Source of the DNA: Volvox africanus | Taxonomy: Eukaryota; Chlorophyta; Chlorophyceae; Chlamydomonadales; Volvocaceae | NCBI GenBank assembly: GCA_030268105.1 | Contig: BSDZ01000079.1 | Coordinates: forward strand, 186,001 to 250,000 | Reading direction: 5' to 3' | DNA: 64,000 bases | In this document: positions 1 to 12,350 of the stretch, piece after piece | Position numbering within the stretch: the stretch's first letter is position 1 | How the letters are laid out: the number at the start of each line of letters is the position of its first letter | Program-made: the position numbers and the translations under genes | The notes under the pieces: model-generated | Told to the model about the DNA's origin: nothing | The model's database searches: none | What the model saw: only the letters and a program-made list of their open reading frames with translations

Positions 1-3000
1 TCCACTGACGACTCCACGAACGCCACCTCAACCACCACCACCACCACCAAAGCACTACCATCATGCCTTACAACGAGGGGGGGGAGAAGGGGGAAAAGGA
101 GGGCACACGGGAGGGAGGGAGTGAGATCGGGAGGTAAGTAGGTACGGCACCGATATTTACCTTTCCACCGACGACTCCACGAACGCCACCGCCAACACCG
201 CCACCACCAAAGCACCACCATCATCGCCGACACCGAAGGGGGAGGGAGAAGGAGGAAAAGGAGGGCACACGGGAGGGAGGGAGTGAGATCGGGAGGTAAG
301 TAGGTACGGCACCGATATTTACCTTTCCACCGACGACTCCACGAACGCCACCGCCAACACCGCCACCACCAAAGCACCACCATAATCGCCGACACCAAAG
401 GGGGGGGGAGAAGGGGGAAAAGGAGGGCACACGGGAGGGAGGGAGTGAGATCGGGAGGGAAGTAGGTACGGCACCGATACTTACCTTTCCACCGACGACT
501 CCACGAACGCCACCGCCACCACCGCCACCACCAAAGCACCACCATCATCGCCGACACCGAAGGGGGGGGAGAAGGGGGAAAAGGAGGGCACACGGGAGGG
601 AGGGAGTGAGATCGGGAGGGAAGTAGGTACGGCACCGATACTTTCCTTTTCACCGACGACTCAACGAACGCCACCGCCATCACATCCGCAACCAAAGCAC
701 CACCATCATCGCCGACACCGAAGGGGGGGGGAGAAGGGGGAAACGGAAAGCACACGGGAGGGAGGGAGTGAGATCGGGAGGGAAGTAGGTACGGCACCGA
801 TACTTACCTTTCCACCGACGACTCCACGAACGCCACCGCCATCACATCCGCAACCAAGGCACCACCATCATCGCCGACATCGAAGGGGTGGGGGAGAAGG
901 GGGAAAAGGAGGGCACACGGGAGGGAGGGAGTGAGATCGGGAGGGAAGTAGGTTCGGCACCGATACTTACCTTTCCACCGACGACTCCACGAACGCCACC
1001 GCCATCACATCCGCAACCAAGGCACCACCATCATCGCCGACATCGAAGGGGTGGGGGAGAAGGGGGAAAAGGAGGGCACACAGGAGGGAGGTAGTGAGGA
1101 CGGGAGGGAAGTAGGTACGGCACCGATACTTTCCTTTTCACCGACGACTCAACGAACGCCACCGCCATCACATCCGCAACCAAAGCACCACCATCATCGC
1201 CGACACCGAAGGGGGGGGGAGAAGGGGGAAAAGGAAAGCACACGGGAGGGAGGGAGTGAGATCGGGAGGGAAGTAGGTACGGCACCGATACTTACCTTTC
1301 CACCGACGACTCCACGAACGCCACCGCCATCACATCCGCAACCAAGGCACCACCATCATCGCCGACATCGAAGGGGGGGGGGAGAAGGGGGAAAAGGAGG
1401 GCACACGGGAGGGAGGTAGTGAGATCGGGAGGGAAGTAGGTTCGGCACCGATACTTACCTTTCCACCGACGACTCCACGAACGCCACCGCCATCACATCC
1501 GCAACCAAGGCACCACCATCATCGCCGACATCGAAGGGGTGGGGGAGAAGGGGGAAAAGGAGGGCACACAGGAGGGAGGTAGTGAGGACGGGAGGGAAGT
1601 AGGTTCGGCACCGATACTTACCTTTCCACCGACGACTCCACGAACGCCACCGCCATCACATCCGCAACCAAGGCACCACCATCATCGCCGACATCGAAGG
1701 GGTGGGGGAGAAGGGGGAAAAGGAGGGCACACGGGAGGGAGGTAGTGAGATCGGGAGGGAAGTAGGTTCGGCACCGATACTTACCTTTCCACCGACGACT
1801 CCACGAACGCCACCGCCATCACATCCGCAACCAAGGCACCACCATCATCGCCGACATCGAAGGGGTGGGGGAGAAGGGGGAAAAGGAGGGCACACAGGAG
1901 GGAGGTAGTGAGGACGGGAGGGAAGTAGGTTCGGCACCGATACTTACCTTTCCACCGACGACTCCACGAACGCCACCGCCATCACATCCGCAACCAAGGC
2001 ACCACCATCATCGCCGACATCGAAGGGGTGGGGGAGAAGGGGGAAAAGGAGGGCACACGGGAGGGAGGTAGTGAGATCGGGAGGGAAGTAGGTACGGCAC
2101 CGATATTTACCTTTCCACCGACGACTCCACGAACGCCACCGCCAACACCGCCACCACCAAAGCACCACCATAATCGCCGACACCGAAGGGGGGGGGAGAA
2201 GGAGGAAAAGGAGGGCACACGGGAGGGAGGGAGTGAGATCGGGAGGGAAGTAGGTACGGCACCGATACTTACCTTTCCACCGACGACTCCACGAACGCCA
2301 CCGCCACCACCGCCACCACCAAAGCACCACCATCATCGCCGACACCGACGGGGGGGGGAGAAGGGGGAAAAGGAGGGCACACGGGAGGGAGGGAGTGAGA
2401 TCGGGAGGGAAGTAGGTACGGCACCGATACTTACCTTTCCACCGACGACTCCACGAACGCCACCGCCAACACCGCCACCACCAAAGCACCACCATAATCG
2501 CCGACACCGAAGGGGGGGGGAGAAGGAGGAAAAGGAGGGCACACGGGAGGGAGGGAGTGAGATAGGGAGGTAAGTAGGTACGGCACCGATATTTACCTTT
2601 CCACCGACGACTCCACGAACGCCACCGCCAACACCGCCACCACCAAAGCACCACCATAATCGCCGACACCGAAGGGGGGGGGAGAAGGGGGAAAAGGAGG
2701 GCACACGGGAGGGAGGGAGTGAGATCGGGAGGGAAGTAGGTACGGCACCGATACTAACCTTTCCACCGACGACTCCACGAACGCCACCGCCACCACCGCC
2801 ACCACCAAAGCACCACCATCATCGCCGACACCGAAGGGGGGGGAGAAGGGGGAAAAGGAGGGCACACGGGAGGGAGGGAGTGAGATCGGGAGGGAAGTAG
2901 GTACGGCACCGATACTTACCTTTTCACCGACGACTCAACGAACGCCACCGCCATCACATCCGCAACCAAAGCACCACCATCATCGCCGACACCGAAGGGG

Positions 3001-6000
3001 GGGGGAGAAGGGGGAAAAGGAAAGCACACGGGAGGGAGGGAGTGAGATCGGGAGGGAAGTAGGTACGGCACCGATACTTACCTTTCCACCGACGACTCCA
3101 CGAACGCCACCGCCATCACATCCGCAACCAAGGCACCACCATCATCGCCGACATCGAAGGGGGGGGGGAGAAGGGGGAAAAGGAGGGCACACGGGAGGGA
3201 GGTAGTGAGATCGGGAGGGAAGTAGGTTCGGCACCGATACTTACCTTTCCACCGACGACTCCACGAACGCCACCGCCATCACATCCGCAACCAAGGCACC
3301 ACCATCATCGCCGACACCGAAAGGGGGGGGGGAGAAGGGGGAAAAGGAGGGCACACGGGAGGGAGGTAGTGAGATCGGGAGGGAAGTAGGTTCGGCACCG
3401 ATACTTACCTTTCCACCGACGACTCCACGAACGCCACCGCCATCACATCCGCAACCAAGGCACCACCATCATCGCCGACATCGAAGGGGTGGGGGAGAAG
3501 GGGGAAAAGGAGGGCACACAGGAGGGAGGTAGTGAGGACGGGAGGGAAGTAGGTACGGCACCGATACTTTCCTTTTCACCGACGACTCAACGAACGCCAC
3601 CGCCATCACATCCGCAACCAAAGCACCACCATCATCGCCGACACCGAAGGGGGGGGGAGAAGGGGGAAAAGGAAAGCACACGGGAGGGAGGGAGTGAGAT
3701 CGGGAGGGAAGTAGGTACGGCACCGATACTTACCTTTCCACCGACGACTCCACGAACGCCACCGCCATCACATCCGCAACCAAGGCACCACCATCATCGC
3801 CGACATCGAAGGGGGGGGGAGAAGGGGGAAAAGGAGGGCACACGGGAGGGAGGTAGTGAGATCGGGAGGGAAGTAGGTTCGGCACCGATACTTACCTTTC
3901 CACCGACGACTCCACGAACGCCACCGCCATCACATCCGCAACCAAGGCACCACCATCATCGCCGACATCGAAGGGGTGGGGGAGAAGGGGGAAAAGGAGG
4001 GCACACAGGAGGGAGGTAGTGAGGACGGGAGGGAAGTAGGTTCGGCACCGATACTTACCTTTCCACCGACGACTCCACGAACGCCACCGCCATCACATCC
4101 GCAACCAAGGCACCACCATCATCGCCGACATCGAAGGGGTGGGGGAGAAGGGGGAAAAGGAGGGCACACAGGAGGGAGGTAGTGAGGACGGGAGGGAAGT
4201 AGGTTCGGCACCGATACTTACCTTTCCACCGACGACTCCACGAACGCCACCGCCATCACATCCGCAACCAAGGCACCACCATCATCGCCGACATCGAAGG
4301 GGTGGGGGAGAAGGGGGAAAAGGAGGGCACACGGGAGGGAGGTAGTGAGATCGGGAGGGAAGTAGGTTCGGCACCGATACTTACCTTTCCACCGACGACT
4401 CCACGAACGCCACCGCCATCACATCCGCAACCAAGGCACCACCATCATCGCCGACATCGAAGGGGTGGGGGAGAAGGGGGAAAAGGAGGGCACACAGGAG
4501 GGAGGTAGTGAGGACGGGAGGGAAGTAGGTTCGGCACCGATACTTACCTTTCCACCGACGACTCCACGAACGCCACCGCCATCACATCCGCAACCAAGGC
4601 ACCACCATCATCGCCGACATCGAAGGGGTGGGGGAGAAGGGGGAAAAGGAGGGCACACGGGAGGGAGGTAGTGAGATCGGGAGGGAAGTAGGTTCGGCAC
4701 CGATACTTACCTTTCCACCGACGACTCCACGAACGCCACCGCAACCACCGCCACCACCAAAGCACCACCATAATCGCTGACACCGAAGGGGGGGGAGAAG
4801 GAGGAAAAGGAAAGCACACGGGAGGGAGGGAGTGAGATCGGGAGGGAAGTAGGTTCGGCACCGATATTTACCTTTCCACCGACGACTCCACGAACGCCAC
4901 CGCCAACACCGCCACCACCAAAGCACCACCATAATCGCCGACACCGAAGGGGGGGGGAGAAGGAGGAAAAGGAGGGCACACGGGAGGGAGGGAGTGAGAT
5001 CGGGAGGGAAGTAGGTACGGCACCGATACTTACCTTTCCACCGACGACTCCACGAACGCCACCGCCACCACCGCCACCACCAAAGCACCACCATCATCGC
5101 CGACACCGACGGGGGGGGGAGAAGGGGGAAAAGGAGGGCACACGGGAGGGAGGGAGTGAGATCGGGAGGGAAGTAGGTACGGCACCGATACTTACCTTTC
5201 CACCGACGACTCCACGAACGCCACCGCCATCACATCCGCAACCAAGGCACCACCATCATCGCCGACATCGAAGGGGTGGGGGAGAAGGGGGAAAAGGAGG
5301 GCACACGGGAGGGAGGTAGTGAGATCGGGAGGGAAGTAGGTTCGGCACCGATACTTACCTTTCCACCGACGACTCCACGAACGCCACCGCAACCACCGCC
5401 ACCACCAAAGCACCACCATCATCGCTGACACCGAAGGGGGGGGGAGAAGGAGGAAAAGGAGGGCACACGGGAGGGAGGGAGTGAGATCGGGAGGGAAGTA
5501 GGTACGGCACCGATATTTACCTTTCCACCGACGACTCCACGAACGCCACCGCCAACACCGCCACCACCAAAGCACCACCATAATCGCCGACACCGAAGGG
5601 GGGGGGAGAAGGAGGAAAAGGAGGGCACACGGGAGGGAGGGAGTGAGATCGGGAGGGAAGTAGGTACGGCACCGATACTTACCTTTCCACCGACGACTCC
5701 ACGAACGCCACCGCCACCACCGCCACCACCAAAGCACCACCATCATCGCCGACACCGAAGGGGGGGGAGAAGGGGGAAAAGGAGGGCACACGGGAGGGAG
5801 GTAGTGAGATCGGGAGGGAAGTAGGTTCGGCACCGATACTTACCTTTCCACCGACGACTCCACGAACGCCACCGCCATCATATCCGCAACTAAAGCACCA
5901 CCATCATCGCCGACACCGAAGGGGGGGGGAGAAGGGGGAAAAGGAGGGCACACGGGAGGGAGGGAGTGAGATCGGGAGGGAAGTAGGTACGGCACCGATA

Positions 6001-9000
6001 CTTACCTTTCCACCGACGACTCCACGAACGCCACCGCCACCACCGCCACCACCAAAGCACCACCATCATCGCCGACACCGAAGGGGGGGGGAGAAGGCGG
6101 AAAAGGAGGGCACACGGGAGGGAGGGAGTGAGATCGGGAGGGAAGTAGGTACGGCACCGATACTTACCTTTCCACCGACGACTCCACGAACGCCACCGCC
6201 ACCACCGCCACCACCAAAGCACCACCATCATCGCCGACACCGAAGGGGGGGGAGAAGGGGGAAAAGGAGGGCACACGGGAGGGAGGGAGTGAGATCGGGA
6301 GGGAAGTAGGTACGGCACCGATACTTTCCTTTTCACCGACGACTCCACGAACGCCACCGCCATCACATCCGCAACCAAAGCACCACCATCATCGCCGACA
6401 CCGAAAGGGGGGGGAGAAGGGGGAAAAGGAAAGCACACGGGAGGGAGGGAGTGAGATCGGGAGGGAAGTAGGTACGGCACCGATACTTACCTTTCCACCG
6501 ACGACTCCACGAACGCCACCGCCATCACATCCGCAACCAAGGCACCACCATCATCGCCGACATCGAAGGGGTGGGGGAGAAGGGGGAAAAGGAGGGCACA
6601 CGGGAGGGAGGGAGTGAGATCGGGAGGGAAGTAGGTTCGGCACCGATACTTACCTTTCCACCGACGACTCCACGAACGCCACCGCAACCACCGCCACCAC
6701 CAAAGCACCACCATCATCGCTGACACCGAAGGGGGGGGGAGAAGGAGGAAAAGGAGGGCACACGGGAGGGAGGGAGTGAGATCGGGAGGGAAGTAGGTAC
6801 GGCACCGATACTTACCTTTCCACCGACGACTCCACGAACGCCACCGCCACCACCGCCACCACCAAAGCACCACCATCATCGCCGACACCGAAGGGGGGGG
6901 AGAAGGGGGAAAAGGAGGGCACACGGGAGGGAGGTAGTGAGATCGGGAGGGAAGTAGGTTCGGCACCGATACTTACCTTTCCACCGACGACTCCACGAAC
7001 GCCACCGCCATCATATCCGCAACTAAAGCACCACCATCATCGCCGACACCGAAGGGGGGGGGAGAAGGGGGAAAAGGAGGGCACACGGGAGGGAGGGAGT
7101 GAGATCGGGAGGGAAGTAGGTACGGCACCGATACTTACCTTTCCACCGACGACTCCACGAACGCCACCGCCACCACCGCCACCACCAAAGCACCACCATC
7201 ATCGCCGACACCGAAGGGGGGGGGAGAAGGCGGAAAAGGAGGGCACACGGGAGGGAGGGAGTGAGATCGGGAGGGAAGTAGGTACGGCACCGATACTTAC
7301 CTTTCCACCGACGACTCCACGAACGCCACCGCCACCACCGCCACCACCAAAGCACCACCATCATCGCCGACACCGAAGGGGGGGGAGAAGGGGGAAAAGG
7401 AGGGCACACGGGAGGGAGGGAGTGAGATCGGGAGGGAAGTAGGTACGGCACCGATACTTTCCTTTTCACCGACGACTCCACGAACGCCACCGCCATCACA
7501 TCCGCAACCAAAGCACCACCATCATCGCCGACACCGAAAGGGGGGGGAGAAGGGGGAAAAGGAAAGCACACGGGAGGGAGGGAGTGAGATCGGGAGGGAA
7601 GTAGGTACGGCACCGATACTTACCTTTCCACCGACGACTCCACGAACGCCACCGCCATCACATCCGCAACCAAGGCACCACCATCATCGCCGACATCGAA
7701 GGGGTGGGGGAGAAGGGGGAAAAGGAGGGCACACGGGAGGGAGGGAGTGAGATCGGGAGGGAAGTAGGTTCGGCACCGATACTTACCTTTCCACCGACGA
7801 CTCCACGAACGCCACCGCAACCACCGCCACCACCAAAGCACCACCATCATCGCTGACACCGAAGGGGGGGGGAGAAGGAGGAAAAGGAGGGCACACGGGA
7901 GGGAGGGAGTGAGATCGGGAGGGAAGTAGGTACGGCACCGATACTTACCTTTCCACCGACGACTCCACGAACGCCACCGCCACCACCGCCACCACCAAAG
8001 CACCACCATCATCGCCGACACCGAAGGGGGGGGAGAAGGGGGAAAAGGAGGGCACACGGGAGGGAGGTAGTGAGATCGGGAGGGAAGTAGGTTCGGCACC
8101 GATACTTACCTTTCCACCGACGACTCCACGAACGCCACCGCCATCATATCCGCAACTAAAGCACCACCATCATCGCCGACACCGAAGGGGGGGGGAGAAG
8201 GGGGAAAAGGAGGGCACACGGGAGGGAGGGAGTGAGATCGGGAGGGAAGTAGGTACGGCACCGATACTTACCTTTCCACCGACGACTCCACGAACGCCAC
8301 CGCCACCACCGCCACCACCAAAGCACCACCATCATCGCCGACACCGAAGGGGGGGGGGAGAAGGCGGAAAAGGAGGGCACACGGGAGGGAGGGAGTGAGA
8401 TCGGGAGGGAAGTAGGTACGGCACCGATACTTACCTTTCCACCGACGACTCCACGAACGCCACCGCCACCACCGCCACCACCAAAGCACCACCATCATCG
8501 CCGACACCGAAGGGGGGGGAGAAGGGGGAAAAGGAGGGCACACGGGAGGGAGGGAGTGAGATCGGGAGGGAAGTAGGTACGGCACCGATACTTTCCTTTT
8601 CACCGACGACTCCACGAACGCCACCGCCATCACATCCGCAACCAAAGCACCACCATCATCGCCGACACCGAAGGGGGGGGAGAAGGGGGAAAAGGAGGGC
8701 ACACGGGAGGGAGGGAGTGAGATCGGGAGGGAAGTAGGTACGGCACCGATACTTACCTTTCCACCGACGACTCCACGAACGCCACCGCCATCATATCCGC
8801 AACTAAAGCACCACCATCATCGCCGACACCGAAGGGGGGGGGAGAAGGGGGAAAAGGAGGGCACACGGGAGGGAGGGAGTGAGATCGGGAGGGAAGTAGG
8901 TACGGCACCGATACTTACCTTTCCACCGACGACTCCACGAACGCCACCGCCACCACCGCCACCACCAAAGCACCACCATCATCGCCGACACCGAAGGGGG

Positions 9001-11180
9001 GGGGAGAAGGCGGAAAAGGAGGGCACACGGGAGGGAGGGAGTGAGATCGGGAGGGAAGTAGGTACGGCACCGATACTTACCTTTCCACCGACGACTCCAC
9101 GAACGCCACCGCCACCACCGCCACCACCAAAGCACCACCATCATCGCCGACACCGAAGGGGGGGGAGAAGGGGGAAAAGGAGGGCACACGGGAGGGAGGG
9201 AGTGAGATCGGGAGGGAAGTAGGTACGGCACCGATACTTTCCTTTTCACCGACGACTCCACGAACGCCACCGCCATCACATCCGCAACCAAAGCACCACC
9301 ATCATCGCCGACACCGAAAGGGGGGGGAGAAGGGGGAAAAGGAAAGCACACGGGAGGGAGGGAGTGAGATCGGGAGGGAAGTAGGTACGGCACCGATACT
9401 TACCTTTCCACCGACGACTCCACGAACGCCACCGCCATCACATCCGCAACCAAGGCACCACCATCATCGCCGACATCGAAGGGGTGGGGGAGAAGGGGGA
9501 AAAGGAGGGCACACGGGAGGGAGGGAGTGAGATCGGGAGGGAAGTAGGTTCGGCACCGATACTTACCTTTCCACCGACGACTCCACGAACGCCACCGCAA
9601 CCACCGCCACCACCAAAGCACCACCATCATCGCTGACACCGAAGGGGGGGGGAGAAGGAGGAAAAGGAGGGCACACGGGAGGGAGGGAGTGAGATCGGGA
9701 GGGAAGTAGGTACGGCACCGATACTTACCTTTCCACCGACGACTCCACGAACGCCACCGCCACCACCGCCACCACCAAAGCACCACCATCATCGCCGACA
9801 CCGAAGGGGGGGGAGAAGGGGGAAAAGGAGGGCACACGGGAGGGAGGTAGTGAGATCGGGAGGGAAGTAGGTTCGGCACCGATACTTACCTTTCCACCGA
9901 CGACTCCACGAACGCCACCGCCATCATATCCGCAACTAAAGCACCACCATCATCGCCGACACCGAAGGGGGGGGGAGAAGGGGGAAAAGGAGGGCACACG
10001 GGAGGGAGGGAGTGAGATCGGGAGGGAAGTAGGTACGGCACCGATACTTACCTTTCCACCGACGACTCCACGAACGCCACCGCCACCACCGCCACCACCA
10101 AAGCACCACCATCATCGCCGACACCGAAGGGGGGGGGGAGAAGGCGGAAAAGGAGGGCACACGGGAGGGAGGGAGTGAGATCGGGAGGGAAGTAGGTACG
10201 GCACCGATACTTACCTTTCCACCGACGACTCCACGAACGCCACCGCCACCACCGCCACCACCAAAGCACCACCATCATCGCCGACACCGAAGGGGGGGGA
10301 GAAGGGGGAAAAGGAGGGCACACGGGAGGGAGGGAGTGAGATCGGGAGGGAAGTAGGTACGGCACCGATACTTTCCTTTTCACCGACGACTCCACGAACG
10401 CCACCGCCATCACATCCGCAACCAAAGCACCACCATCATCGCCGACACCGAAAGGGGGGGGAGAAGGGGGAAAAGGAAAGCACACGGGAGGGAGGGAGTG
10501 AGATCGGGAGGGAAGTAGGTACGGCACCGATACTTACCTTTCCACCGACGACTCCACGAACGCCACCGCCATCACATCCGCAACCAAGGCACCACCATCA
10601 TCGCCGACATCGAAGGGGTGGGGGAGAAGGGGGAAAAGGAGGGCACACGGGAGGGAGGGAGTGAGATCGGGAGGGAAGTAGGTTCGGCACCGATACTTAC
10701 CTTTCCACCGACGACTCCACGAACGCCACCGCCATCACATCCGCAACCAAGGCACCACCATCATCGCCGACATCGAAGGGGTGGGGGAGAAGGGGGAAAA
10801 GGAGGGCACACGGGAGGGAGGTAGTGAGATCGGGAGGGAAGTAGGTTCGGCACCGATACTTACCTTTCCACCGACGACTCCACGAACGCCACCGCCATCA
10901 CATCCGCAACCAAAGCACCACCATCATCGCCGACACCGAAGGGGGGGGGAGAAGGGGGAAAAGGAGGGCACACGGGAGGGAGGGAGTGAGATCGGGAGGG
11001 AAGTAGGTTCGGCACCGATACTTACCTTTCCACCGACGACTCCACGAACGCCACCGCCATCACATCCGCAACCAAAGCACCACCATCATCGCCGACATCG
11101 AACGGGGGGGGGAGAAGGGGGAAAAGGAGGGCACACGGGAGGGAGGGAGTGAGATCGGGAGGGAAGTAGGTACGGCACCG
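1..11180. repeat. G-rich satellite array, ~162-bp monomer, ~69 copies
   Basis: The whole stretch is one head-to-tail tandem repeat. Recurrent landmarks are spaced 161-163 bp apart; the length differences come mainly from a G-run of 7-10 bases. Each monomer has a C/A-rich half (CCACCGACGACTCCACGAACG, then CACC-type triplets) and a strongly G-rich half (long G-run, AGAAGGGGGAAAAGGAGGG, then GGGAGGGAGGG). Two variants of the triplet block alternate, one with CCACCACCGCCACCACC and one with CATCACATCCGCAACC. The array is open at the left window edge and stops at 11180, where a family B LTR was inserted. Long open frames in several phases are by-products of the repeat and do not look like genes. 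Confidence 0.97.
5890..10600. repeat. Higher-order repeat block within the satellite (1133-bp unit, 7 monomers)
   Basis: A diagnostic variant, CATATCCGCAACTAAAGC, recurs just before 5890, 7023, 8156, 8803 and 9936. The spacings are 1133, 1133, 647 and 1133 bp. 1133 bp is seven monomers and 647 bp is four, so one higher-order unit has lost three monomers. Reading frames in corresponding positions of different units (for example from 5890, 7023 and 8803) translate identically, so the units are nearly identical while monomers within a unit differ. A second, longer periodicity of about 2438 bp (15 monomers) links the blocks near 1031 and 3469. Confidence 0.88.
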
Positions 11181-11571
11181 TGTTGTATCCTTAATGCATT
11201 TTGGTAATTCATTAAGTATAATAATTATCTGTTTATTATTTTATGGTATAACATATTTAATTTTCAGATTAACTTTTTCATGTTCCCATCTGGCATTCGA
11301 TTTGTGGATTTGGTCTCGGCTGTCGACGACCAATACTTACCGATTTCCTGAAACATCTGAACCTGTCGGTTACTCCATAACCTGTATGGAATGGGCCATT
11401 TACCGCCTGAATGGTAAATGGTGGAACATCTGGTTCCTGGTTCACTGAATCTCCGGTTGTAGTGGTGACTTCTGAAGGTCACGCCCGGTTCGAGGCCTTA
11501 TGGTCTCTCAAGTACGACCTGGTCGGCGGCGTATCTTTTGATACCACCCTTCGTGGGTACCATATACAACA
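11181..11571 (+). repeat. Family B 5' LTR (391 bp)
   Basis: The LTR starts TGTTGTAT at the satellite junction and ends ATACAACA, giving a perfect 8-bp terminal inverted repeat with canonical TG...CA ends. The primer-binding site follows after 3 bases. The first ~110 bp are AT-rich, in contrast to the satellite. No second LTR copy is present in the window, so the boundaries rest on the inverted repeat and the adjacent primer site. Confidence 0.85.
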
Positions 11572-11574
11572 AGC

Positions 11575-11588
11575 TGGTATCGAGACAG
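11575..11588 (+). other. Primer-binding site of family B
   Basis: The 14-mer TGGTATCGAGACAG begins 3 bases after the LTR. The initial TGG fits pairing to a tRNA CCA end. The identical 14-mer lies next to the family A LTR (57333-57346 on the plus strand, 26091-26104 on the minus strand), and sequence diverges just after it. I could not assign the tRNA. Confidence 0.75.
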
Positions 11589-11692
11589 TTTCTCCCTGGG
11601 ACGTCTCGTCAAATCTTCCGCTGAAATCTTTTCAAGCCTTCTCAAGTCTTTCTGTGGTAACTGCTCAAGCCACTCAAGCTACCCTTTTATAA

Positions 11693-11792
11693 ATGGACAT
11701 CGACCACGATCTTCCTTCTGCCGACATCCCTCTGGACATGGAGACATTGCCTCAGGAGCTGAGCGCCGCCATTTTCGCTGCGGCTACCACCG
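11693..11792 (+). CDS. Family B leader exon 1 (short frame with splice-donor end)
   Basis: An ATG at 11693 opens a 35-codon frame that stops at 11798-11800. Near its end it reads ACCG|GTCTGTAAT, a plausible 5' splice site after codon phase 1. The family A leader has the same layout: a short acidic peptide, then an Ala-rich stretch, then codons for Gly-Leu and TAA overlapping GT[TC]TGTAAT. Conservation between families with unrelated LTRs argues that the frame is used, either as a first gag exon (my preferred reading) or as an upstream ORF. The entry ends at the putative donor. No transcript evidence is available. Confidence 0.5.
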
Positions 11793-12107
11793 GTCTGTAA
11801 TATTCACGAAATTAGTCTAGTGACACTTAGAACCTGCTCTCTGTGAGTTTGGCTGTGCTTTCTGTTAAAGTCAATCTCTAAGTTAGTCGCGGTCAACGTG
11901 GCTCGCGACCTAGACAATTCTGCCTTCTCTGTTAGGTAATATCTTCCTGCAACACTGCTTTCTATCTAGAACTTGTATTGCAGTTTTGCTGAGGAATCCC
12001 TGTAGTTGCGGGTTCGATAGTACCTTCGCATCGAATCCAACGAGGAGTCGACTCCGTGAATTCACTTCGGCTTTCACTAATACATATATATATCTGTTAC
12101 TTGAAAG

Positions 12108-12266
12108 GTATTGTGTTTGTTTCAACCGCCGTGAGTGCTTCTGCAGTGTCAACACCTCAGACCCGTCGGAGCGGCACTTCTGCCCAGTCACTCCGATCCA
12201 TCGCAAATCAACTTCACGCGCGGACTTCAAAATTTTTGAAGTTCATCGAAGGCATCCAAGCGTTGG
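12108..12266 (+). CDS. Family B leader exon 2 (candidate spliced gag exon)
   Basis: The exon is bounded by an acceptor TTGAAAG|GTATT (intron 11793-12107) and a donor GCGTTGG|GTAGGCCC (intron 12267-12333, 67 nt, ending GATCTGTTAG). Both junctions keep the frame from exon 1 into the gag frame upstream of the ATG at 12351. The 159-nt length is close to the 153 nt of the family A counterpart. The encoded peptides align (a Leu-x-x-Ile-Ala core, then an Arg-Thr pair and a leucine-rich helix ending before Gly-Arg). A second in-phase acceptor exists at 12146 (TTCTGCAG). Confidence 0.45.
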
Positions 12267-12350
12267 GTAGGCCCTGGTCCTTGCCCTTGCTTTGCCTTTC
12301 GCCAGAACAGTCACTCGCAGTTCGATCTGTTAGGCTTTCAGGCATACAAT

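Noticed and set aside
221..11152. Many open frames of 60-240 codons in the satellite, rich in Pro/His/Arg or Trp/Arg
   Set aside because: They occur in several phases and both strands at the monomer period and vary with G-run length. They are by-products of a stop-poor repeat. No start or composition suggests selection for protein.
1..11180. CRISPR-like array
   Set aside because: The repeat is continuous, with monomers of ~162 bp and no unique spacers, in eukaryotic context with no cas genes.
10600..11180. Telomeric repeats near the satellite
   Set aside because: No short TTAGGG-like or TTTAGGG-like runs were seen. The G-runs belong to the ~162-bp monomer.
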